DNA of 64,000 bases. Origin: Arcticibacter tournemirensis (GTDB lineage: Bacteria > Bacteroidota > Bacteroidia > Sphingobacteriales > Sphingobacteriaceae). The position numbers and the translations under genes were made by a program. Below the pieces are notes generated by a model. That model ran no database searches. It was not told where the DNA came from and saw only the letters and a program-made list of their open reading frames with translations. The DNA is taken from positions 2,170,001-2,234,000 of the forward strand of contig NZ_VFPL01000001.1 in the NCBI RefSeq assembly GCF_006716645.1, given 5' to 3'. Positions 18,213 to 29,278 of the stretch are shown here, one piece after another; within the stretch, counting starts at the first letter, position 1, and every line of letters starts with the position of its first letter.

Positions 18213-18968
18213 ATGCAAAGAAGACAAGTATTAAAAAGCATATTGACATCGGCAGCGGGTATCGCGGTCCTCAAAGCCGGGGCGTCAACCATTGAGGAAA
18301 TATCAACCGGGTTTGTTTCGCAACCGGAAACGAATGAGCCGGTCGTTATCAATTCGGGCGTCGGTGGTAACAATACCGTCGATCTGTTAAACCGGATAGA
18401 GAAGGATTGCTACGCTCATAAGCCGAAGCTCACCGTTCTGATGATTGGAACAAATGATATGAACAGCAGGAAGTACGTTCCGCTTGACCAATATGAAAAG
18501 AATCTCTCTCAGATTATTACCGGTATTAAGGATAAAGGAAGCAAAGTTTTATTGATGACTATTCTTCCGTTCTATGAACCTTATTTGATGACGCGGCATC
18601 CCGCGGCTTTTTACGAGCCGGAAGGACCTGTAAAACGGAGGGCACAGGTTATCGAAGTGATAAAACGGGCGGCAAAAAAGCATAAAACACACCTTCTCGA
18701 TCTGGGTATGCGGTTTGAAGCTGTTGGAAAGATAGGCACAGACAAAGACTCGCTTATAAAAAATGAAGCGAATAGCAACAAGACCGACGGGCTTCATCCA
18801 ACCGCCAATGGTTACCGGTTTATTGGCCTTTCGGTCTATGATTATATCCTATATCATGACCTTCCTAAAACGAATATCGTTTGCTTTGGCGACAGTATCA
18901 CCCACGGTGATGGGCCGGTCGAAAGCTATCCTGGCTATTTAAAAAGATTGCTGAGCAGTTCCAAATAG
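18213..18968 (+). CDS. SGNH/GDSL-type hydrolase with circularly permuted motif order
   Basis: 251 residues, with a twin-arginine-like signal (MQRRQVLKSILTSAAG). All SGNH blocks are present but in a rotated order: block II region VVINSGVGGNNT (45-54), block III IGTND (78-82), block V DGLHPTANGYRFIG (192-205, Asp192 and His195), and only then block I NIVCFGDSITHGDG (221-234, Ser228 as nucleophile), with YPGYLKRLL at the extreme C-terminus. In ordinary SGNH enzymes block I is N-terminal and leads straight into block II, so joining this C-terminus to residue ~43 would restore the normal order. It is likely a periplasmic carbohydrate esterase or acyl hydrolase, judging from the operon. The frame is intact and the spacing to neighbours is normal, so an assembly error is unlikely. 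Confidence 0.85.
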   Translation: MQRRQVLKSILTSAAGIAVLKAGASTIEEISTGFVSQPETNEPVVINSGVGGNNTVDLLNRIEKDCYAHKPKLTVLMIGTNDMNSRKYVPLDQYEKNLSQIITGIKDKGSKVLLMTILPFYEPYLMTRHPAAFYEPEGPVKRRAQVIEVIKRAAKKHKTHLLDLGMRFEAVGKIGTDKDSLIKNEANSNKTDGLHPTANGYRFIGLSVYDYILYHDLPKTNIVCFGDSITHGDGPVESYPGYLKRLLSSSK

Positions 18969-19220
18969 CGGATAATAAGTATCCATCAATGTTTGAATCT
19001 GAGATAAATCGGCAAAATGTTGAATAAATTATAAAGAATACATTGTTTTACTTTGGCGGTCGGGGCAAGTCTTGAATTAAAGGAACTATACACATTCCTT
19101 CGTCCAATTAGGATCGTTCAAATATTTACCGGCACATATGTAAATATGAACGCTATCGACTTTGTCCAAAGGCGAAAATAATGCATGAAACTAATCAGAT
19201 AATATATAAATTTTTATAAA

Positions 19221-21950
19221 GTGAATAGATACCATTCAGTACTACTGTTTTTATTTCTTTTGGTTCGTGCAAGTCTTAATGCGCAGACAAGCGCCTCGCT
19301 TAGCAACGCTTCCTCCGAAAACTCTATCTTCCTGAGGTCTCAAAAAGGCTTTAACGGAAAGTTCGAATGGAAAATTAGAAAAGCGGGGGACGTAAAGGGC
19401 GGAGGCGCTGTATTGTCAAAAGCTGACTACAGAAGTAATGATTGGTATCCTGCCATTGTACCGGGAACTGTTTTGAATACGCTGGTGAGTAATAAAGTTT
19501 ATCCCGAACCCTATTATGGCGACAATAACCGCAAAGAGAGAAATCTTATCCCGGATATTTCCCAGGCTGGCAGGGACTTCTATAACTACTGGTTCAGAAC
19601 CGAATTTTCGGTTCCCGCAGCTTTTGCAGGCAAGAGGATCTGGCTGAAATTCCACGGGATAAATTACCGTTCGGAAATTTGGCTGAATGGTAAGAAACTG
19701 GGCAATATGGCCGGCATGTTCAATTCACAAAGCTTCGATATCACAGCCATTGCCTCTTTGCAATCAAAAAATGTACTGGCAGTAAATGTCCTTCCGGTCG
19801 ACGTCCCCGGCACAAGCAACCGCGCAAATAACAATCGTCAGGGTGCTGTCGGAGAGAACAAGAATGGGGGAGATGGCGAGATTGGTAAGAATGTCACGAT
19901 GCTGATGAGTGTAGGCTGGGATTTTACATCGCCTGATGGTATCCGGGATCGTAACACCGGAATCTGGAAAGACGTAGAAGTCTACGCCACAGGCGACGTG
20001 CTGCTTGAAAATGCCTTTGTTCAGTCGAAGCTGCCACTTCCTGATACCACCTCTTCGCGCGAAATAGTTTCTGTTGAAGTTGTTAATGCCACTTCAAAAG
20101 CGCAGAAAGGGACGGTTTCAGGCCTGATCAGCGAGAACGGCGTCAGCTTTCAGCAGGCGGTTCATCTTGCCCCTCATGAACGGAAAACGGTGATATTCCG
20201 TCCGGAGCAATACAAACAACTGGTAATTAAAAATCCTAAGCTCTGGTGGCCCGTGAACAAAGGGAAGCCCAATCTCTATACGCTTAACCTGAAATTTGTA
20301 AACGCTGCCAACCAGGTGAGCCACACAGCGAAAACCCGTTTTGGCATCCGGGAAATAAGTTCAGATCAGAATACGCCTGATAAATCCCGGAGGTTTTATG
20401 TCAACGGGCATCCTGTATTCATAAGAGGCACCAACTGGGTTCCCGAGGCGATGCTGCGTAATACAGAAAAACGTACCTATACCGAATTGAGATATACGCG
20501 GCAGGCCGGCATTAACCTGATCCGCTTATGGGGCGGCGGCATTGCCGAGTCGGACTATTTTTACCAGCTGTGTGATGAACTGGGACTGATGGTTTGGTCG
20601 GAATTCTGGATCACCGGAGACACCCGGTTCCCCGTCGACACCGCTCTGTATTTTAAGAATCTTGAAAATACTATCAAGAGAATTCGCTCACACGCATCTT
20701 CGGCCTATTATGTTTCGGCGAACGAGTCGACCGAGCTGAAGGGTGCCGGAGAGTTGATCCACCGCCTTGACAGTACAATTGGCTATCAGGTGCAAAGTGA
20801 GTGCTGCGGAATCCATGATGGCAGTCCCTATAAATACGAAAACCCTATGCAGTATTTTGAGAATACCGCATCTCCGCGAGGCAGCAGGGTAGATGGATTT
20901 AATCCTGAATATGGGGCACCTTGTTTGCCAACCCTCGAGTCCCTTCAGGAAATGATGCCTGCAAAAGACTTATGGCCGGCCAATGATACCGTATGGAACT
21001 ACCTGGACGGCGGAGGCTTTCACCAGATAACGACTAAATATCGCCAGGCGGTAGAAGAATTCGGAAAATCTTCGTCTATTGCCGAGTATGCGCGTAAAGC
21101 GCAATTGGTGGGTGCGCTGAACTTCAGGGCTATCTGGGAGGTATGGAATTATAACAAGTTTAACTACGGCGACCGTTTTGCCTCCGGGTTTTTATTCTGG
21201 TATCATAACAGTCCGCTGCCCCAGACAGGCAGCCGCCTGTACGACTGGTCGCTTGAACCAACAGCAGCTCTGTATTACTCTCAGAATGGATTGGCCCCTC
21301 TGCACCCGCAATTTGATTACTTAAAGAATACGGTATCCGTGTATAACGATTATCGCCTCGCTTTCAGTAAGTATAGTGTGGAGGCTACTGTATATGATCT
21401 GAACTCGAAGGCGGTCTTTAACCAGTCGAAGGTTATCGACATCCCTTCAGACGGCGTAGTAAATGACGCCCTTAAGATTGATTTTCCGGATAACATATCG
21501 CAGGTTCACTTTATTAAGCTGCAATTGAAAGATGCTGCCGGGAAGGTTGTAAGCGATGCTTTTTACTGGCGCTCGAAAGATCAGTATAAAGGCGCATGGA
21601 CAATAACCGGTCCGGCTGTTTCTGGATTTTCGGATATTAATAAACTGCCGGCTACTGAATTGAAAATAAAGGCAGGTGCCAGAAAGGCTGCCGGTAAATC
21701 GCTGATTGATGTTACCATCTCCAATTCGGGCAATGCACTTGCATTCTTTACCCGTTTAAAGCTTAAGGATGCAAAAGGCGCTATCGTAAAGCCTGCTTTT
21801 TATAGCGATAACTTTTTCTCCCTGTTGCCGGGTGAGTCGAAAACCGTTACAATTGAAATTCCTGCCGACTCTTTTGCCGGCAAGCAAGTAGATGTGGTAA
21901 CAGAGGGCTTTAATACCACCGGGATGACGATCCGTGTTACCTTAAACTAA
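19221..21950 (+). CDS. GH2 glycoside hydrolase (beta-mannosidase / exo-beta-glucosaminidase-like)
   Basis: 909 residues, GTG start, signal peptide to about residue 22 (ASLNAQ). A GH2 sugar-binding jelly roll (YWFRTEFSVPAAFAGKRIWLKFHGINY) is followed by the immunoglobulin-like domain and a TIM barrel beginning near FIRGTNWVPEAMLRNTE. The acid/base is expected at Glu502 (SANESTE) and the nucleophile at Glu563 (FNPEYGAPCLP). The WVPEAML and LWGGGI segments place it among the beta-mannosidase/CsxA-like GH2 branch rather than LacZ. A C-terminal beta domain follows from about 790. In a mannan/N-glycan locus, cleavage of the core Man-beta-1,4-GlcNAc or of a beta-glucosaminide is plausible but unproven. 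It has its own 252-base upstream gap and no LacI-type operator there. Confidence 0.85.
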   Translation: MNRYHSVLLFLFLLVRASLNAQTSASLSNASSENSIFLRSQKGFNGKFEWKIRKAGDVKGGGAVLSKADYRSNDWYPAIVPGTVLNTLVSNKVYPEPYYGDNNRKERNLIPDISQAGRDFYNYWFRTEFSVPAAFAGKRIWLKFHGINYRSEIWLNGKKLGNMAGMFNSQSFDITAIASLQSKNVLAVNVLPVDVPGTSNRANNNRQGAVGENKNGGDGEIGKNVTMLMSVGWDFTSPDGIRDRNTGIWKDVEVYATGDVLLENAFVQSKLPLPDTTSSREIVSVEVVNATSKAQKGTVSGLISENGVSFQQAVHLAPHERKTVIFRPEQYKQLVIKNPKLWWPVNKGKPNLYTLNLKFVNAANQVSHTAKTRFGIREISSDQNTPDKSRRFYVNGHPVFIRGTNWVPEAMLRNTEKRTYTELRYTRQAGINLIRLWGGGIAESDYFYQLCDELGLMVWSEFWITGDTRFPVDTALYFKNLENTIKRIRSHASSAYYVSANESTELKGAGELIHRLDSTIGYQVQSECCGIHDGSPYKYENPMQYFENTASPRGSRVDGFNPEYGAPCLPTLESLQEMMPAKDLWPANDTVWNYLDGGGFHQITTKYRQAVEEFGKSSSIAEYARKAQLVGALNFRAIWEVWNYNKFNYGDRFASGFLFWYHNSPLPQTGSRLYDWSLEPTAALYYSQNGLAPLHPQFDYLKNTVSVYNDYRLAFSKYSVEATVYDLNSKAVFNQSKVIDIPSDGVVNDALKIDFPDNISQVHFIKLQLKDAAGKVVSDAFYWRSKDQYKGAWTITGPAVSGFSDINKLPATELKIKAGARKAAGKSLIDVTISNSGNALAFFTRLKLKDAKGAIVKPAFYSDNFFSLLPGESKTVTIEIPADSFAGKQVDVVTEGFNTTGMTIRVTLN

Positions 21951-21997
21951 TCTTTGATATCGTCCATACGTCAAACCGTATGGACGATATCAAAGAT
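21950..21997 (+). terminator. Perfect 21-bp inverted repeat at the GH2 stop codon
   Basis: Positions 21950-21970 pair without mismatch with 21977-21997 (arm begins ATCTTTGATATCGTCC), loop TCAAAC. The stem includes the last base of the stop codon. No T-run follows. It probably terminates or protects the 3' end of the operon transcript. Confidence 0.7.
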
Positions 21998-22124
21998 CCT
22001 GTTCGATCGCTTTATAAATAATACTATACCCTACCTGGGTCCGGTTTTAAACCGGCCTGTACCCAGCATGTAACTCTTTTTAAATCCAGTCACTACGTTA
22101 GCGTCCATATTACGTGATGAGTGC

Positions 22125-22166
22125 GTTAAAAGTCCGTGTTTTGGCATTAAAACACGGACTTTTAAC
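22125..22166. terminator. Perfect 18-bp inverted repeat in the 21951-22402 gene-free stretch
   Basis: GTTAAAAGTCCGTGTTTT (22125-22142) pairs with 22149-22166, loop GGCATT, followed by ATAGTTTTTA. It is terminator-like on either strand. The rest of this 452-base gap holds the 21950 hairpin and otherwise AT-rich sequence in which I see no gene and no clear promoter. Confidence 0.55.
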
Positions 22167-22402
22167 ATAGTTTTTATATTGTTTGACCGCAAAGGCTGAA
22201 ATGCAGTCCAAACGTTGTTTATACCTTTATACAGCCCGTTTTTAGATCGCCTTGCTGCACCTGCAGAGCTAATCCGCTCTCTTTCAGGAGAAAGTGGTTT
22301 AATCTTTAAAGAAAAAAGATTTCAAATTTTTATGTTTTAATTTTCAGTATTCTTAAATTAGCTTCATAAACCAAACCGATGTTCATCTAAACCAAAACGG
22401 GC

Positions 22403-23347
22403 ATGGCAATCATACAAGGCAAATATTTAAGGGGAAGCGTAGGGAATTACGCATTCCGCAAGGTCGGCAACCGCAACATTATACAATCTAAGCCAGGCCG
22501 GGGCACGGTCCGTCAAACGGAGGCCACGCGGGAGAGCAGCGCCGAGTTTGGTCTGGCCAGTACAGCAGGCAAGATGCTTCGGTATGCCTTTGGGAACCTG
22601 TACGGGTATGAGTATGATGGCAGGATGATGAACAGGATGGTCAGAACACTTACCGAAGTGATCGGCAAGGACGACAGGCCTCGGGGACAAAGGGAGATCA
22701 CCGGCGGAGATATCAGCAGGCTGAAGGGCTTCGAGTTCAATGCGGCGGCCCCTCTGCGCAACCAGTGGAAGCTGACACCGGAGGTGGGGATGGATGAAAA
22801 GGGAACGATCCGGGTGAGCTTTCCGTCGTTCGCGTATCTAAAAGACCTGACGCCATCCTCCAGTTGCAGCTATTGCATCATCAAGGCCCAGGTGATCGCC
22901 TTCGACTTTAAGAACAGCCGGTACAAGAGCCTTGGAGAAGAGAAGCTGGAAGTGAAACTGATTACCGGGCGTCAGGAGGCCACCGAATGGACGTTTGAGT
23001 CGGACGTACCGGAAGGATGTTTACTTCTGGTGGGGTTCTCTCTGAAATACTACCGGAACAATAACGGGATCCTGGAGATCGTACAGGACCGTTCAAAACA
23101 CAGTTCAACAGAGATCATCGGGAGCTTTATCCGTGCTGATCGGGAAACGCCGTATGAGGAACCACCGCAGATCATCCGGGTATCCAAATACGAATCATGG
23201 GCACCGGATTCAGGCTGGCGAAAGGTCGGGTTAAACAGCAAGGCCTATAACAAGCTGCAAAGGCAAAGGCTGAAACAGGCAAAGGGGAAGAGCCCAACAG
23301 TGGCGAAGGAGAAGACAAAGGATAAGGATGGCTGGACGAAGATGTAA
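22403..23347 (+). CDS. Protein of unknown function (orphan between two PUL segments)
   Basis: 314 residues; not confidently recognised. There is no signal peptide or membrane helix. The N-terminus (GKYLRGSVGNYAFRKVGNRNIIQSKPGRG, then RQTEATRESSAEFGLAS) resembles in layout the short-start, glycine-rich N-termini of DUF6266-type proteins found in many copies in Sphingobacteria, but I cannot claim membership. The middle is beta-rich and the last ~35 residues are very basic (KLQRQRLKQAKGK ... KEKTKDKDGWTKM). It stands alone, with 452 and 379 bases of non-coding DNA on either side and hairpins upstream. It has no obvious role in glycan use and may be an insertion into the locus. Confidence 0.7.
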   Translation: MAIIQGKYLRGSVGNYAFRKVGNRNIIQSKPGRGTVRQTEATRESSAEFGLASTAGKMLRYAFGNLYGYEYDGRMMNRMVRTLTEVIGKDDRPRGQREITGGDISRLKGFEFNAAAPLRNQWKLTPEVGMDEKGTIRVSFPSFAYLKDLTPSSSCSYCIIKAQVIAFDFKNSRYKSLGEEKLEVKLITGRQEATEWTFESDVPEGCLLLVGFSLKYYRNNNGILEIVQDRSKHSSTEIIGSFIRADRETPYEEPPQIIRVSKYESWAPDSGWRKVGLNSKAYNKLQRQRLKQAKGKSPTVAKEKTKDKDGWTKM

Positions 23348-23627
23348 TTTTGCCACGGGCTGCTATCTGTAAAGTACTGACTTACATTCGGAACCAGAAC
23401 GCTGAATAAAATGGATCTTTTGCAGATACACGAAGGTACAAAAGTCTTATCGGGAAGCTTCAGTTGCAAACTGAAAACAGCAACACATTATTGACACGTA
23501 TAATGAAAGGCTAAGTAGCTTATAGTTTTATAAAAAGTAAAGAGTACCAGGTAATTTGTACCACTTGTTATGTATCAGTTTAGCTAACCATGAAATCACC
23601 CGGTTCGGCGTCTGAATTTTCTTTTTT
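23348..23627. other. Gene-free stretch before the ricin-LacZ promoter
   Basis: It contains no credible reading frame. The only visible structure is a short 7-bp inverted repeat TTCAGTT/AACTGAA near 23460. The promoter and operator for the downstream gene begin at 23628. Confidence 0.6.
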
Positions 23628-23658
23628 TTTGCTAAATCGATTGGGTGGGCTATATTTG
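23628..23658 (+). promoter_or_regulatory. Promoter with LacI-type operator for the ricin-LacZ gene
   Basis: TTTG (23628-23631), 19-base spacer, TATATTTG (23651-23658), an exact TAnnTTTG box. The spacer starts with the operator half GCTAAATCGATT (23631-23642), so a bound repressor would cover the promoter. The start codon is 68 bases beyond the -7 box. Confidence 0.75.
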
Positions 23659-23720
23659 TTTGAACTGCAGGTGTAGAGATGGGTGCTGTGTTTCAGGGAG
23701 TTATCCGCAGGGGATTATAG

Positions 23721-27311
<3,591 letters not shown>

Positions 27312-27456
27312 TATGCAAAAGACTGGTGACAATTAATCAAAGGAAGGATAGATATAACGGATAGTTCTTATTGCCACATCATCAAACTCTTGTTGAGGCG
27401 TATCACCTTTACTTCCAGTTTTTTAGACCAGGATTGTAAAATTTTGGATTCAATAG

Positions 27457-27487
27457 TTTGCTAAAACAATTTAGTTATGTATGTTTG
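27457..27487 (+). promoter_or_regulatory. Promoter with LacI-type operator upstream of GH125
   Basis: TTTG (27457-27460), 19-base spacer, TATGTTTG (27480-27487), an exact TAnnTTTG box. The operator GCTAAAACAATTTAG (27460-27474) fills the spacer. The coding start is 226 bases downstream of the -7 box, so the leader is long. Confidence 0.65.
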
Positions 27488-27518
27488 GTTATGGCATTTA
27501 TTAGAATGCCATAACCAA
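27485..27518. repeat. Perfect 14-bp inverted repeat at the predicted GH125 transcription start
   Basis: TTGGTTATGGCATT (27485-27498) pairs with AATGCCATAACCAA (27505-27518), loop TATTAG. It overlaps the end of the -7 box. It could be a second operator, a 5' mRNA hairpin, or the terminator of the preceding LacZ gene. Confidence 0.6.
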
Positions 27519-27554
27519 TTTAGATTAAACTGTTTTATTAATTATTTGATGAAA

Positions 27555-27562
27555 TACATTTG
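27555..27562 (+). promoter_or_regulatory. Possible second -7 box upstream of GH125
   Basis: TACATTTG is an exact TAnnTTTG match, with a T-rich stretch (TTTT at 27533-27536) 18 bases upstream as a weak -33. A 36-codon open frame at 27580-27690 follows but has no recognisable content. The remainder of the 27312-27713 gap shows nothing else. Confidence 0.35.
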
Positions 27563-27713
27563 GAGGGTAACAAAAAGGGATGGCTCGCACGAGTAGCAGA
27601 CAGTACTACCTGGACAGGAAGCGTATTACCGGCGATATGCACGGACAGGCTCCTGTTCTTTGGTGTGCCTTTGCTCTGTTAAATTAACTAGCTAACACAT
27701 TGATAGAATATAT

Positions 27714-29135
27714 ATGAAAAGAAGAACCTTTATTAAGAGCGCAGGGGCATTAGGTGCCGGGTTTGTTCTAAGCAACAATTTTGCTTTTGCTACTCCGCCT
27801 GCATTTCCAGTGGTAAGAACTGCTCCGGCATCCAGGAAGTTCACCAGTAAAGCAGTTGAAAAAGCTATCGCTGAATTTAAAAAGAATGTAAAGAATGAGG
27901 AGCTGGGCTGGTTGTTTGAGAACTGCTTCCCAAATACGCTCGATACTACCGTTTTTCCGGAGGTTAACAATGGAGTGCCTGATACATACGTAATTACAGG
28001 AGATATTGATGCGATGTGGATGCGCGACAGTACGGCACAGGTTTGGCCATATATGCAGTTTATAAAACAGGATAAACCACTTCAGCAGCTGATAGCTGGG
28101 GTAATTAACCGCCAGGTGACATATATCCTCAAAGATCCTTATGCTAATGCCTTTTATCATGATCCCAATAAGAAAGGGGAATGGTCTACCGATCATACCG
28201 ACATGAAACCCGGTGTTCATGAAAGGAAATGGGAGATCGACTCTCTTTGTTATCCTATCCGGCTTGGATATCACTACTGGAAAAGCAGCGGCGACACGAA
28301 ACCGTTCGGTGAACAATGGCAGGCCGCTATTAAGGCGATACTGAAGACCTTCAAAGAGCAACAGAAAAAAGAGAATAAAGGACCGTATAAATTTCAGCGC
28401 AGTACGCCGAAGGCGTCGGATACACAGCCGATGGCCGGATATGGCTTTCCTGTAAAACCAGTTGGACTGATTTGTTCTGCATTCAGGCCGAGTGATGATG
28501 CGACGTTATACCAGTTTCTGATACCGTCCAATTTCTTTGCAGTGGTAAGTCTTAAAGAAGCTGCAGAAATGATGGAGGCGATAGCTAAAGACAGCAAAAC
28601 TGCCGGCGAATTAACAGCGCTTGCTACTGAAGTTGAACAGGCATTAAAGCTTTATGCGACGGCCGACCACAAAAAGTATGGTAAGATATATGCATTCGAG
28701 GTTGACGGATACGGGAATCAGCTCTTTATGGATGATGCAAACGTGCCAAGTCTGATGTCGTTACCTTATTTGAAGGCCGTCGAAACCAGCGATGCAGTTT
28801 ATCAGAATACGCGCAAGTTTATCTGGTCGGAAGATAACCCTTACTTCTACAAAGGAACAGCAGGAGAAGGATATGGCGGTCCGCACGTGGAAAGAGATGG
28901 CATGATCTGGCCTTTGAGTATTATCATCTATGGTCTTACCAGCACCGATGACGCAGAGATTAAGCGTTGTGTGGAAGTGCTGAGGACGACGCACGGAGGT
29001 ACAGGTTTTATGCATGAGACGTTCTTTAAAGACGATCCGAAGAATTTCACCCGTTCATGGTTTGCATGGGCCAACACTATTTTTGGTGAGTTCTTATGGA
29101 AAACGTATAAAGAAAGACCTCACTTGCTTGTCTGA
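27714..29135 (+). CDS. GH125 exo-alpha-1,6-mannosidase
   Basis: 473 residues with a twin-arginine-like signal (MKRRTFIKSAGALGAG, cleavage near ANNFAFA). Family GH125 signatures: ITGDIDAMWMRDSTAQVWPY (~95-113), HERKWEIDSLCYPIRLGY (169-186; Asp176 aligns with the general acid), the conserved IPSNFFAVVSL segment, and GGPHVERDGMIWPLS near the C-terminus, which likely carries the base. The enzyme removes terminal alpha-1,6-linked mannose by inversion without a metal, in the periplasm. It complements the GH76 endo-mannanase and the GH92 exo-mannosidases of the locus. A hairpin separates it from the LacI gene that follows. Confidence 0.93.
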   Translation: MKRRTFIKSAGALGAGFVLSNNFAFATPPAFPVVRTAPASRKFTSKAVEKAIAEFKKNVKNEELGWLFENCFPNTLDTTVFPEVNNGVPDTYVITGDIDAMWMRDSTAQVWPYMQFIKQDKPLQQLIAGVINRQVTYILKDPYANAFYHDPNKKGEWSTDHTDMKPGVHERKWEIDSLCYPIRLGYHYWKSSGDTKPFGEQWQAAIKAILKTFKEQQKKENKGPYKFQRSTPKASDTQPMAGYGFPVKPVGLICSAFRPSDDATLYQFLIPSNFFAVVSLKEAAEMMEAIAKDSKTAGELTALATEVEQALKLYATADHKKYGKIYAFEVDGYGNQLFMDDANVPSLMSLPYLKAVETSDAVYQNTRKFIWSEDNPYFYKGTAGEGYGGPHVERDGMIWPLSIIIYGLTSTDDAEIKRCVEVLRTTHGGTGFMHETFFKDDPKNFTRSWFAWANTIFGEFLWKTYKERPHLLV

Positions 29136-29183
29136 TTTAACGGAAACGGTGAATGTTGATTCATAAATGGCAGTCCGATTTGC

Positions 29184-29224
29184 ATCACAGCGATGCACCA
29201 TAAGCTAAGGGGCATCGCTGTGAT
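29184..29224 (+). terminator. Hairpin between GH125 and the LacI-family gene
   Basis: ATCACAGCGATGC (29184-29196) pairs perfectly with 29212-29224 across a 15-base loop. There is no T-run. It is likely the 3' end of the GH125 transcript. Confidence 0.6.
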
Positions 29225-29250
29225 ATTGATAAAGAATAACTATTAAATAT

Positions 29251-29277
29251 TATATTTGGACTCCATTAAATCGTTAA
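29251..29277 (+). promoter_or_regulatory. Promoter and possible autoregulatory operator of the LacI-family gene
   Basis: TATATTTG (29251-29258) is an exact -7 box, with TTG at 29226-29228 as a possible -33 (22-base spacer). Between it and the GTG start lies TTAAATCGTTAA (29266-29277), the CG-centred core of the operator seen elsewhere in the window but lacking the GC flank. The predicted leader is only ~14 bases. Confidence 0.5.
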
Positions 29278-29278
29278 A

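Noticed and set aside
18969-19220. Search for a LacI-type operator upstream of the GH2 gene at 19221
   Set aside because: Only partial TTTG and TAnnTTTG-like strings are present and no CG-centred palindrome; the gene is probably expressed with the upstream operon or by another promoter.
27580-27690. A 36-codon open frame with a purine-rich upstream site before GH125
   Set aside because: No similarity to any known small protein is apparent and the composition looks random; it is kept only as a note under the possible second promoter.
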